Positions 41,814 to 50,489 of a stretch of 64,000 nt of DNA are shown here, piece after piece. The first letter of the stretch is position 1, and each line of letters begins with the position of its first letter. The stretch spans positions 1,674,001 through 1,738,000 of the forward strand of contig NZ_LYOY01000040.1 in NCBI RefSeq assembly GCF_001653515.1, read 5' to 3'. Both the position numbers and the translations under genes were made by a program. Source of the stretch: Streptomyces sp. ERV7. GTDB taxonomy: Bacteria; Actinomycetota; Actinomycetes; Streptomycetales; Streptomycetaceae. The notes beneath the pieces were generated by a model. That model had not been told where the DNA came from and searched no databases. It saw only the letters and a list, made by a program, of their open reading frames with translations.

Positions 41814-43126
41814 CACGCCGCCGTACAAGGACCCATCCGGGAGCCGCAGTCGGGCCGTGGCCCGCACCCCATCAGGTGCGGGCCACTGCTCGTTCGGTCC
41901 CTCACACCCGCCGCCGCTTCACCGGCCGCCGCTTCAGCACCACATACGCCGCCCCCCGCCGCGACCGCGGCCCCCGCGCCCAGTCCCGTCCAGCCCAGGA
42001 CGCCCAGGCCGGAGGAGTCCGTCGTGGCCGAGGCCGTGCCCTTCGGCTTGGCCGGGGGCGTGGGCTTCGCCGGGTCCAGGGTGCCCACCGGCTTGGCCCT
42101 GCCCACCGCCGCGAAGCCCCAGTCCAGCAGCGCGCGGGTCTCCGTGTAGACCTTGTCGTGCTTGTTCTCCTGGGGGTTCATCACCGTCACCAGGATGGTG
42201 TGGCCGTCGCGGGTGGCCGCCTCCGCGAGAGTGTTGCCCGCGTGGGTCGTGTAGCCGTTCTTGCCGCCGATCAGGCCGGGGTACTTGGACACGCCGCCGA
42301 TGCCCGAGAGCATGCGGTTGGTGTTGGAGATCCCGAACGGCTTGCCCTTGGTGTTCGGGCCGCCGGGGAACTTGGCGTCCGCCGTCGCGCAGTACTCCTT
42401 GAAGTCCTTGTTGCGCAGGCCGGAGCGCAGGAACAGCGTCAGGTCGTACGCGGAGGACACCTGGCCCTCCGCGTCGTAGCCGTCGGGGCTGCGGACGTGG
42501 GTGTCCTTGGCGCCCAGGGACTCCGCCTTCGCCTGCATGTCCGTCACGGTCTTCGGTACGCCGCCGTTCATGGCGGCCAGGACGTGCACCGCGTCGTTGC
42601 CCGAGCGCAGGAACACGCCCCGCCACAGGTCCGCGCCCAGATACGTCTGGCCCGGGACGATCCCCACCGCGCTGCTGCCGTCGCCCATGCCGGCCAGCTC
42701 CGCCGGCTCCACCTTGTGGCTCACCGTGCCCGGCACCACCGGCAGCACCGTGTCCGCGAAGAGCATCTTGAGGGTGGAGGCGGGCGGCAGCGGCCAGTGG
42801 GCGTTGCTGGCGGCCAGCACCTGGCCCGTGTCCGCGTCCGAGACCATCCAGGCGAGGGAGGAGAGGCCGGCGGGCAGCGCGGGGGCGCCCACGCCCGTCT
42901 GGGGTCCCGGGCGGCCCAACTGCTCGCCGCCGAGCGTGGACATGGCCGCCGGGGGCTCCTTGGGGGCTCCGGCGCGCGGTACCCCGGGGGTCGGCTTGCC
43001 GGGCGAGGGCGTGCCCGGCTTCACTGGGTGGGCCGCCGCCGGGGCGACAGCGGAGACCACCGCCGCCGCGGTGAGGGCCGCGATGGCCAGCGGGCGGCTG
43101 AACTGCACAGTTATCGGGGCACGCAT
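41786..43126 (-). CDS. D-alanyl-D-alanine carboxypeptidase, C-terminal frameshift
   Basis: This encodes an exported penicillin-binding protein that trims stem peptides. A signal peptide (about 1-31) and a Pro/Gly-rich linker precede the serine-peptidase fold with SxxK (ASTLKMLF), SGN (RSGNDAVH) and, where KTG is usual, KNG (GGKNGYTTH). A C-terminal span starts WTGLGAGAAVAAGG. Just after it the frame changes. Removing one base from the C6 run at 41952-41957 restores a normal tail (YVVLKRRPVKRRRV then stop at 41902). As read, the product instead has a 50-residue nonsense tail to 41786 that overlaps the neighbour. This is either a sequencing indel or a real mutation that spoils the anchor. Confidence 0.88.
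   Translation of the reverse strand: MRAPITVQFSRPLAIAALTAAAVVSAVAPAAAHPVKPGTPSPGKPTPGVPRAGAPKEPPAAMSTLGGEQLGRPGPQTGVGAPALPAGLSSLAWMVSDADTGQVLAASNAHWPLPPASTLKMLFADTVLPVVPGTVSHKVEPAELAGMGDGSSAVGIVPGQTYLGADLWRGVFLRSGNDAVHVLAAMNGGVPKTVTDMQAKAESLGAKDTHVRSPDGYDAEGQVSSAYDLTLFLRSGLRNKDFKEYCATADAKFPGGPNTKGKPFGISNTNRMLSGIGGVSKYPGLIGGKNGYTTHAGNTLAEAATRDGHTILVTVMNPQENKHDKVYTETRALLDWGFAAVGRAKPVGTLDPAKPTPPAKPKGTASATTDSSGLGVLGWTGLGAGAAVAAGGGVCGAEAAAGEAAAGVRDRTSSGPHLMGCGPRPDCGSRMGPCTAACYSGLPSVM
41857..41886. terminator. Bidirectional terminator hairpin
   Basis: GTGGCCCGCACC and its exact complement flank a CCATCA loop between the convergent exported-protein and carboxypeptidase genes. Confidence 0.85.
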
Positions 43127-43220
43127 GAACGCGAACGTACCCCACGGAATATGTAGATCCTGTTGCGGGCACTCCGCGACTGGGCAACGGACTTCGAGGA
43201 GAACCCTTCTCGCGTACGGG

Positions 43221-43260
43221 CGAGGGCGGTACCCCGGAGGATTCCGGAGTACCGCCCTCG
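43221..43260 (-). terminator. Terminator hairpin after pyk
   Basis: CGAGGGCGGTAC (43221-43232) pairs perfectly with 43249-43260, 28 bases beyond the pyk stop on its leftward transcript. Confidence 0.85.
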
Positions 43261-43288
43261 GTGCCGTGAGAGGGAACGCCCTTACGGC

Positions 43289-44719
43289 TCAGCCCTGCTG
43301 GCCGCCGCCCAGGTGGTGGACCCGGACCATGTTGGTGGTGCCGGGGACACCGGGGGGCGAGCCGGCGGTGATGACCATCGTGTCGCCCTCGTGGTGGCGG
43401 TTGAGCTTGAGCAGCTCCGCGTCGACGAGGTCCACCATCGCGTCGGTGTTGTCCACGTGCGGGACGACGAACGACTCGACGCCCCAGCTCAGCGCGAGCT
43501 GGTTGCGGGTGCCGGCGTCCGTGGTGAAGGCCAGGATCGGCTGGGCCGTGCGGTAGCGGCACAGCCGGCGGGCGGTGTCACCCGACTTGGTGAACGCCAC
43601 CAGCGCCTTGCCGTCCAGGAAGTCCGCGATCTCGCAGGCCGCGCGGGCCACCGAACCGCCCTGCGTACGCGGCTTCTTGCCGGGGACCAGCGGCTGGAGG
43701 CCCTTGGAGAGGAGCTCCTCCTCGGCGGCCTCGACGATGCGGGACATCGTCTTGACCGTCTCGATCGGGTAGGCGCCGACCGAGGACTCGGCGGAGAGCA
43801 TGACCGCGTCCGCGCCGTCCAGGATGGCGTTGGCCACGTCGGAGGCCTCGGCGCGGGTCGGGCGCGAGTTGGTGATCATCGACTCCATCATCTGGGTCGC
43901 CACGATCACCGGCTTGGCGTTGCGGCGGCACAGCTCGATGAGGCGCTTCTGCACCATCGGGACCCGCTCCAGCGGATACTCGACGGCGAGGTCGCCACGG
44001 GCCACCATCACACCGTCGAACGCCATGACGACGCCCTCCATGTGCTCGACGGCCTGCGGCTTCTCCACCTTGGCGATGACCGGCACCCGGCGGCCGACCT
44101 CGTCCATGACCTTGTGGACGTCCTTGACGTCGTCGGCGTCGCGGACGAAGGAGAGCGCGACCAGGTCGCAGCCCATCTTCAGGGCGAACCGCAGGTCCTC
44201 GACGTCCTTCTCGGACAGGGCCGGGACGTTCACCGCCGCGCCGGGCAGGTTGATGCCCTTGTGGTCGGAGATGACACCGCCCTCGATGACGATGGTCTTG
44301 ACCCGGGGGCCCTCGACGGAGGTCACCTTGAGCTCGACGTTGCCGTCGTTGATCAGGATCGGGTCGCCCTTGGAGACGTCGCCCGGCAGCCCCTTGTAGG
44401 TGGTGCCGCAGATCGACTTGTCGCCCGGGACGTCCTCGGTGGTGATGGTGAACTCGTCACCGCGCACCAGCTCGACCGGTCCCTCGGCGAACTTCTCCAG
44501 GCGGATCTTGGGTCCCTGGAGGTCGGCGAGCACACCGACCGCCTGACCGGTGTCGGCGGCGGCCTTGCGGACACGGTCGTACCGTTCCTGGTGCTCTGCC
44601 TGGGTCCCGTGGCTGAAGTTGAAGCGGGCCACGTTCATACCGGCCTCGATCAGAGCAGTCAGCTGCTCGTAGGAGTCGACGGCGGGGCCCAGTGTGCAGA
44701 CGATTTTGGAACGGCGCAT
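43289..44719 (-). CDS. pyk: Pyruvate kinase
   Basis: This encodes a 476-residue glycolytic enzyme converting phosphoenolpyruvate and ADP to pyruvate and ATP. The N-terminal RRSKIVCTLGPA, the substrate/K+ loop GMNVARFNFSHGT, KVEKPQAVEHM with the catalytic Lys/Glu, MVARGDLAVEYPLE and ATQMMESMI are all present. The C-terminal regulatory domain is complete. The start ATG at 44719 is standard. It is followed by a strong terminator. ackA and pta lie upstream on the same strand, 100 bases apart, so this is a pyruvate/acetyl-phosphate cluster though probably separate transcripts. Confidence 0.97.
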   Translation of the reverse strand: MRRSKIVCTLGPAVDSYEQLTALIEAGMNVARFNFSHGTQAEHQERYDRVRKAAADTGQAVGVLADLQGPKIRLEKFAEGPVELVRGDEFTITTEDVPGDKSICGTTYKGLPGDVSKGDPILINDGNVELKVTSVEGPRVKTIVIEGGVISDHKGINLPGAAVNVPALSEKDVEDLRFALKMGCDLVALSFVRDADDVKDVHKVMDEVGRRVPVIAKVEKPQAVEHMEGVVMAFDGVMVARGDLAVEYPLERVPMVQKRLIELCRRNAKPVIVATQMMESMITNSRPTRAEASDVANAILDGADAVMLSAESSVGAYPIETVKTMSRIVEAAEEELLSKGLQPLVPGKKPRTQGGSVARAACEIADFLDGKALVAFTKSGDTARRLCRYRTAQPILAFTTDAGTRNQLALSWGVESFVVPHVDNTDAMVDLVDAELLKLNRHHEGDTMVITAGSPPGVPGTTNMVRVHHLGGGQQG

Positions 44720-44822
44720 GAGGCGATCCTATCGGTTTGTTTCGCTCCGGAATATTCCGTCTGGTGGAATGTACAAATGGGCGGAGGCGCGCTCAGGCGT
44801 GGCCCGAGGACCGGTCCTCGTC

Positions 44823-46070
44823 TCAGGCGCCCGCACCGCTCGCGCCGTCGCCGGACCGGACCAGCGCGTACGTCTGCGTCGCGATCTCCAGCTCCTCGTC
44901 CGTGGGTACCACTGCCACGGCCACCCGCGCGTATTCCGGCGAGATCAGCCTCGGCGCGTCGGATCGTACGGCGTTGAGCTCGCCGTCGACCGCGAGCCCC
45001 AGCTCCTCCAGACCCAGGACGGCGGCCTCGCGCACCGGCGCCGCGTTCTCGCCCACCCCGGCGGTGAAGGCCACCGCGTCCACCTTGCCGAGCACCGCGT
45101 AGTAGGCGCCGATGTACTTCTTCAGCCGGTGGATGTAGATGTCGAAGGCGAGCGCCGCGCGCTGGTCGCCCGCGTCGATCCGGCGGCGGATCTCGCGCAT
45201 GTCGTTGTCGCCGCAGAGCCCGACGAGCCCGCTCTTCTTGTTGAGCAGCACGTCGATCTCGTCCGTGGACATCCCGGCGACCCGCTCCAGATGGAAGGTC
45301 ACCGCCGGGTCGATGTCGCCCGAGCGGGTGCCCATGACCAGGCCTTCCAGCGGCGTGAGCCCCATCGAGGTGTCCACGCACACCCCGCCGCGCACGGCCG
45401 ACGCCGAGGCGCCGTTGCCCAGGTGCAGCACGATGACGTTGACCTCGGAGGGATCCTTGCCGAGCAGCTTCGCGGTCTCGCGCGAGACGTACGCGTGCGA
45501 GGTGCCGTGGAAGCCGTAGCGGCGGATGCGGTGTGCGTCGGCGGTCTCCACGTCGATCGCGTACCGGGCCGCGTGCTCCGGCATCGTGGTGTGGAAGGCG
45601 GTGTCGAAGACGGCCACCTGCGGCAGGTCCGGGCGCAGGGACTGCGCGGTGCGGATGCCGGTGATGTTCGCCGGGTTGTGCAGCGGGGCGACCGGGACGA
45701 GCCGCTCGATCTCCGCCATGACCTCCTCGGTGATCACGGTGGGCGCGCTGAACTTCAGCCCGCCGTGCACCACCCGGTGGCCGATCGCGGCGAGCTCGGG
45801 CGAGTCGAGGCCCAGGCCGTCCTTGGCGAGCTCCTCGGCGACCGCCTTCAGCGCGGCCGCGTGGTCCGCGATCGGGCCGGTCGTCTCGCGCCGGTCGCCG
45901 CCGGTCGCCAGCGGGGTGTGCGCCAGACGGGAGGTCTCCTCGCCGATCCGCTCGACCAGGCCCACCGCGAGGCGCGCCGAGTCGGCCATGTCGAGCAGCT
46001 GGTACTTCACCGACGAGGAGCCGGAGTTGAGTACGAGGACGCGCGACGGAGTGGGGTCGGTGCTGGTCAT
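44823..46070 (-). CDS. ackA: Acetate kinase
   Basis: This encodes a 415-residue enzyme making ATP and acetate from acetyl phosphate and ADP, or the reverse. Motifs are VLNSGSSSVKYQLLD, VFDTAFHTTMPEHAARY, GFHGTSHAYVSRE (catalytic His), HLGNGASASAV and the phosphate loop MGLTPLEGLVMGTRSGD. The C-terminus is Ala/Gly-rich. The ATG start overlaps the pta stop by four bases (ATGA), so translation is coupled and the two enzymes are made together. Confidence 0.97.
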   Translation of the reverse strand: MTSTDPTPSRVLVLNSGSSSVKYQLLDMADSARLAVGLVERIGEETSRLAHTPLATGGDRRETTGPIADHAAALKAVAEELAKDGLGLDSPELAAIGHRVVHGGLKFSAPTVITEEVMAEIERLVPVAPLHNPANITGIRTAQSLRPDLPQVAVFDTAFHTTMPEHAARYAIDVETADAHRIRRYGFHGTSHAYVSRETAKLLGKDPSEVNVIVLHLGNGASASAVRGGVCVDTSMGLTPLEGLVMGTRSGDIDPAVTFHLERVAGMSTDEIDVLLNKKSGLVGLCGDNDMREIRRRIDAGDQRAALAFDIYIHRLKKYIGAYYAVLGKVDAVAFTAGVGENAAPVREAAVLGLEELGLAVDGELNAVRSDAPRLISPEYARVAVAVVPTDEELEIATQTYALVRSGDGASGAGA

Positions 46071-48160
46071 GCGGAGGTCTCCTGCCCCTTTGCCTGTGCC
46101 TGGGCCTGGATGGCCGTGATGGCGACGGTGTTGACGATGTCCTGGACGAGGGCGCCGCGCGAGAGGTCGTTGACCGGCTTGCGCAGACCCTGGAGCACCG
46201 GGCCCACGGCCACGGCGCCGGCCGAGCGCTGCACGGCCTTGTAGGTGTTGTTGCCGGTGTTGAGGTCCGGGAAGATCAGGACGGTGGCCTGCCCGGCCAC
46301 CTCCGACTCCGGCAGCTTGGTCGCGGCCACCGAGGGCTCCACGGCCGCGTCGTACTGGATCGGCCCCTCGATCCGCAGGTCCGGGCGCGCCTCGCGGACC
46401 AGCTTGGTGGCCTCACGGACCTTGTCGACGTCGGCGCCCGAGCCGGAGGTGCCGGTCGAGTACGAGAGCATCGCGATCCGGGGGTCCACGCCGAACTGGG
46501 CCGCGGTGGCGGCCGCCTGGACCGCGATGTCGGCCAACTGCTCGGCGTTCGGGTCCGGGTTGACCGCGCAGTCGCCGTACACGAGCACCTTGTCGGCGAG
46601 GCACATGAAGAAGACGGACGACACGATGGAGGCCTCCGGCTTCGTCTTGATGATCTCGAAGGCGGGGCGGATGGTGGCGGCGGTGGAGTGCACCGAGCCG
46701 GAGACCATGCCGTCGGCCAGACCCTCCTGGACCATCAGGGTGCCGAAGTAGTTGACGTCCGCGACCACGTCGTACGCGAGCTCCACCGTCACGCCCTTGT
46801 GCGCGCGCAGCTGGGCGTACCGCTCGGCGAAGCGCTGGCGCAGCTCGGAGGTGTGCGGGTCGACGATCTCGCACTTGGTGACGTCGATGCCGAGGTCGGC
46901 GGCCTTCTTGCGGATGACCTCGACGTCGCCGAGGAGGGTGAGCTCGCAGACGTCGCGGCGCAGCAGCACGTCGGCGGCGCGCAGCACGCGCTCCTCGGAG
47001 CCCTCGGGGAGCACCACCCGGCGGCGGTTCGCCCGTGCCTGCTCCAGGAGCTCGTGCTCGAACATCATCGGGGTGACGCGGCCGCTGCGGGCCACCGACA
47101 TCCGGGCCAGCAGGTCGGCGGTGTCCGTGTGCCGCTCGAAGAGACCGAGCGCGGTCTCCGCCTTGCGCGGGGTCGAGGCGTTCAACTTGCCCTCCAGCGC
47201 GAAGAGTTCGCCGGCCGTCGGGAAGGAGCCGCCGGTCACGGCGACCACCGGGGTGCCGGGCGCGAGGCGGTCGGCGAGCTTGAGGATGGCCTCGCCGGGC
47301 CGCTCGTCCAGGGTCAGCACGACGCCCGCTATCGGGGGCGTACCGGCGCTGTGCGCGGCCAGCGAGCCCACCACCAGGTCGGCGCGGTCGCCCGGGGTCA
47401 CCACCAGACAGCCCGGGGTCAGGGCGTTGAGGAAGTTCGGCAGCATCGCGCCGCCGAAGACGAAGTCGAGCGCGTCCCGGGCGAGCCCGGCGTCATCGCC
47501 GAGCAGAACCGTTCCGCCGAGCGCCGAGGTGATCTGGGCGACGGTCGGCGCGGCCAGCGCGGGCTCGTCGGGCAGTACGTAGCAGGGCACCGGGAGACGG
47601 GCCTTGAGCCGCTCCGCGATGGCCTCGCGGTCCTGCGGGTTCACCCGGTTGACGACCATCGCCAGCACATCGCAGCCCAGCGCCTCGTAGGCGCGGTGGG
47701 CGTTGCGCGCCTCGGCCCGCACCGACTCGGCCGGCTGGCCCTTGCCGCCGACCACCGGGATCACGGACGCGCCGAACTCGTTGGCGAGCCGCGCGTTGAG
47801 CGACAGCTCGTCCGGGAGCTGGGTGGCGGCGAAGTCGGTGCCGAGGACCAGGACGACCTCGTAGTCGCGGGCGACCTTGTGGAAGCGCTCGACTAGCTGG
47901 GAGACCAGCTCGTCGGTGCCGCGCTCGGCCTGGAGCGTGGAGGCCTCGTGGTAGTCCATCCCGTACACCGTCGCGGCGTCCTGGGACAGCCGGTAGCGGG
48001 CGCGGAGCAGGTCGAAGAGGCGGTCCGGGCCGTCGTGCACGAGGGGGCGGAAGACGCCCACGCGGTCCACTTGGCGGGTCAGGAGCTCCATGACTCCCAG
48101 CTCGACGACCTGGCGGCCGTCCCCCCGGTCGATCCCGGTCACGTACACGCTGCGCGTCAC
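46067..48160 (-). CDS. pta: Phosphate acetyltransferase, long form
   Basis: This encodes a 697-residue enzyme converting acetyl-CoA and phosphate to acetyl phosphate. The N-terminal CobB-like P-loop-derived domain (about 1-230) and a DRTGG domain (about 230-340) are regulatory. The catalytic PTA_PTB domain (about 375-690) has VVLPEGSEERVLRAA, YGDCAVNPDPNAEQLADIA, MLSYSTGTSGSG and LIFPDLNTGNNTYKAVQ. The start GTG at 48160 follows GGGAGAG. It is the first gene of pta-ackA. Confidence 0.96.
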   Translation of the reverse strand: MTRSVYVTGIDRGDGRQVVELGVMELLTRQVDRVGVFRPLVHDGPDRLFDLLRARYRLSQDAATVYGMDYHEASTLQAERGTDELVSQLVERFHKVARDYEVVLVLGTDFAATQLPDELSLNARLANEFGASVIPVVGGKGQPAESVRAEARNAHRAYEALGCDVLAMVVNRVNPQDREAIAERLKARLPVPCYVLPDEPALAAPTVAQITSALGGTVLLGDDAGLARDALDFVFGGAMLPNFLNALTPGCLVVTPGDRADLVVGSLAAHSAGTPPIAGVVLTLDERPGEAILKLADRLAPGTPVVAVTGGSFPTAGELFALEGKLNASTPRKAETALGLFERHTDTADLLARMSVARSGRVTPMMFEHELLEQARANRRRVVLPEGSEERVLRAADVLLRRDVCELTLLGDVEVIRKKAADLGIDVTKCEIVDPHTSELRQRFAERYAQLRAHKGVTVELAYDVVADVNYFGTLMVQEGLADGMVSGSVHSTAATIRPAFEIIKTKPEASIVSSVFFMCLADKVLVYGDCAVNPDPNAEQLADIAVQAAATAAQFGVDPRIAMLSYSTGTSGSGADVDKVREATKLVREARPDLRIEGPIQYDAAVEPSVAATKLPESEVAGQATVLIFPDLNTGNNTYKAVQRSAGAVAVGPVLQGLRKPVNDLSRGALVQDIVNTVAITAIQAQAQAKGQETSA

Positions 48161-48325
48161 GCGTGCTCTCCCGTTCTGTCTTCGTCGTCGTACGTCGTCG
48201 TGCTTCTCGGTCGTACTGGTGGGCGGTTCGGGCGGGCGGTGCGGCGGGGGCTCCCGAGGGCGAAAAAAATCATGTCGGGGCAGCCTCGCCCCCTTGACAA
48301 TACCCGCCCAGGCGCCCCGCGCCCC

Positions 48326-49681
48326 TCACCGTGAGGTCACCGCGCCCCCGGTGATCGTCCGGACCTGGCCGTCGTACGCCTTGGCCGCGTCCGCCGAGGA
48401 GTCACCCGTCGTCACCGCCTCCATCGCCTCGCCGATCGCCGTCGACACCTGCGGATAGACCGGCAGCGCGGGGCGGTAGTGGGTGTACTTGACCAGGCCG
48501 GTGAAGAAGGCGATGCCCGGGGTCGAGCGCAGATACGCCGGGTCGGCGGCCACGTCGTCGCGCACCGCGATCTGCGCGTCCACCACATCCCACTGCACCG
48601 CGTTCGCGGGCGTCTGCATCTGCTGGACGAACTCCCAGGCCAGCGAGGGGTTCTTGGCCTTCTGCGGGATCGCCCAGGTCCAGCCGCCGGACATGGAGAC
48701 CCGGCCGGGCGCCCCGCCGTCCTTCGTCGGCATCGCGGCCTGGCCGAGCACGCTCGACCACTGCGGCCAGTCCTTGGCGCCCTTGCCGCTCCAGAACTGG
48801 CCCAGCCACGAGCCGTCCAGCGCGATCGCGAGTCTGCCCTCCGGCAGCCACTCGGTGCCGACGCGGGTGTTCACATTGGGGTCGAGCGCGTCGGAGACGT
48901 CGGGGCCGAGCTTCTCCGCGTACACCGTCCGTACGAAGTCGAGGGCGTCCTTGAAGCCCTGGGAGCCGGTGACCCACTTCTTGGCGGCCGGGTCGTACAG
49001 CGGGTTCTCGCCGGTGCCGTACAGCAGCATCTCGAAGCCCTGCATCACGGCCGCCTCGCCGACCGCCTTGCCGGTGAGGACGTTGAGCGGGATGACGCCG
49101 GGAACCTTCTTCTTGATCGTGCGGGCGGCGTCCAGGATGTCCGCCCAGTTCCTCGGCTGCCAGTCGACGGGCAGCCCCGCCTTGGCGAGGATCTGCTTGT
49201 TGAACCACAGGCCCCGGGTGTCGGTGCCGTCGGGAACGCCGTACGTCCTGCCGTCCTCCGCCTTGGCCGCCGCCTTCGCCGTGGGGACGAAGCGGCTCCA
49301 GGCGTCCCAGGCGGCCAGCTTGTCGTCGAGGGGTCTCAGATATCCGGCCTTGATGTCGGAGTTGATACGGAAGGTGTCCTCGTAGATCAGGTCCGGCGCG
49401 GTCTTGGCCGAGCGCATCATCTGCTGGGCCTTGGTGGCGTAGTCGTTGTCCGGGGCCTGGATGGGGACGAGCTTGACCTTCTTGCCGGGGTGGTCCTTCT
49501 CGAACTGCTGCTTCACCGACTCCAGGAAGGCGTCCTTGAAGCGGACCTTGTTGTCTGTGGAGCGGTTGTAGGCGACCTTGACGGTGTCGGAGCCACCGCC
49601 GGAGCCGCCGCCGCAGGCGGCGAGCGAACCGGCGGCGAGCGCGGTGGCGAGGACCAGCGGGGCAACGGCGGTGGGGCGCAC
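48326..49681 (-). CDS. ABC transporter extracellular solute-binding lipoprotein
   Basis: This encodes 451 residues. The lipoprotein signal is LVLATALAAGSLAAC, with the Cys about residue 22. A type-1 sugar-binding fold follows (VKVAYNRSTDNKVRF, APDLIYEDTFRINSDIKAG, LDGSWLGQFWSGKG, MSGGWTWAIPQKAKNPSLAWEF). It should capture a sugar or oligosaccharide for import. I use the GTG at 49681 because GAGGAGG precedes it; the ATG at 49747 adds residues before the signal. No permease or ATPase gene is adjacent, so partners must lie elsewhere. Confidence 0.9.
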   Translation of the reverse strand: MRPTAVAPLVLATALAAGSLAACGGGSGGGSDTVKVAYNRSTDNKVRFKDAFLESVKQQFEKDHPGKKVKLVPIQAPDNDYATKAQQMMRSAKTAPDLIYEDTFRINSDIKAGYLRPLDDKLAAWDAWSRFVPTAKAAAKAEDGRTYGVPDGTDTRGLWFNKQILAKAGLPVDWQPRNWADILDAARTIKKKVPGVIPLNVLTGKAVGEAAVMQGFEMLLYGTGENPLYDPAAKKWVTGSQGFKDALDFVRTVYAEKLGPDVSDALDPNVNTRVGTEWLPEGRLAIALDGSWLGQFWSGKGAKDWPQWSSVLGQAAMPTKDGGAPGRVSMSGGWTWAIPQKAKNPSLAWEFVQQMQTPANAVQWDVVDAQIAVRDDVAADPAYLRSTPGIAFFTGLVKYTHYRPALPVYPQVSTAIGEAMEAVTTGDSSADAAKAYDGQVRTITGGAVTSR

Positions 49682-49796
49682 GGCACGACCTCCTCGGGCA
49701 GCGAGTGGCTGCCCGGTGAACGTAAAGCCGCCCCGGGGCATGGTCAATGGGGCCCGTCGGCCACCGTGAATGCCTGACGAGCCGTCAAATAGCTTG

Positions 49797-50489
49797 TCAG
49801 CGGCGGGAGTCGACCCAGCGGTACTGGAGCTCCGGGCGTCCGATCTGCCCGTACTGCGGGGTCCGCTCGGCGCGCCCCGTGGTGACCAGGTGCTCCAGAT
49901 AGCGGCGTGCCGTGATGCGCGAGATGCCGACCGCCTCGGCCGCCGCGGAGGCGGTGACGCCCGTCGGCGAGGACCGCAGGGTGCGGGTCACCGCCTGGAG
50001 CGTGGGCGCGCTCAGCCCCTTCGGCAGGGCCGTCGGCTGCGGGACGCGCAGGGTCGACAGGGCCCGGTCGACCTCCTCCTGCCCGCTGGCCTCGCCCGCG
50101 GTCGCGCGGAACTCGGCGTACCGCACCAGCCGGTCGCGCAGGGTGGCGAAGGTGAAGGGCTTCAGGACGTACTGGACGACGCCGAGCGAGACGCCCTCGC
50201 GCACCATCGTCAGATCGCGGGCCGAGGTCACCGCGATCACATCGGCGCCGTGCCCGGCGGCCCGCAGCGAGCGCACCAGCTGGAGGCCGTGTCCGTCGGG
50301 CAGATAGAGGTCGAGCAGCAGCAGGTCGACCTCGACGCGGTCGAGCACCCGCAGCGCCTCGGCGCGCGAGTGGGCGGTCCCGGCCACCGTGAAGCCGGGC
50401 ACCCGCCCGACGTACAGCCGGTGCGCGTCGGCGGCGACCGGGTCGTCCTCGACCACCAGCACTCTGATGGGCGCCGCGTCGGCCGTCAT
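49797..50489 (-). CDS. CitB/DcuR-type response regulator
   Basis: This encodes 230 residues. The receiver domain (about 8-125) has acidic pair VVEDDPVAAD, phospho-acceptor Asp in LLLLDLYLPDGHG and Lys in YVLKPFTF. A C-terminal helix-turn-helix (SAAAEAVGISRITARRYLEHLVTTGR) follows. These regulators answer citrate or C4-dicarboxylates. Its ATG overlaps the kinase stop (ATGA). The transporter gene in the divergent direction (52250) is its most likely target. Confidence 0.93.
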   Translation of the reverse strand: MTADAAPIRVLVVEDDPVAADAHRLYVGRVPGFTVAGTAHSRAEALRVLDRVEVDLLLLDLYLPDGHGLQLVRSLRAAGHGADVIAVTSARDLTMVREGVSLGVVQYVLKPFTFATLRDRLVRYAEFRATAGEASGQEEVDRALSTLRVPQPTALPKGLSAPTLQAVTRTLRSSPTGVTASAAAEAVGISRITARRYLEHLVTTGRAERTPQYGQIGRPELQYRWVDSRR

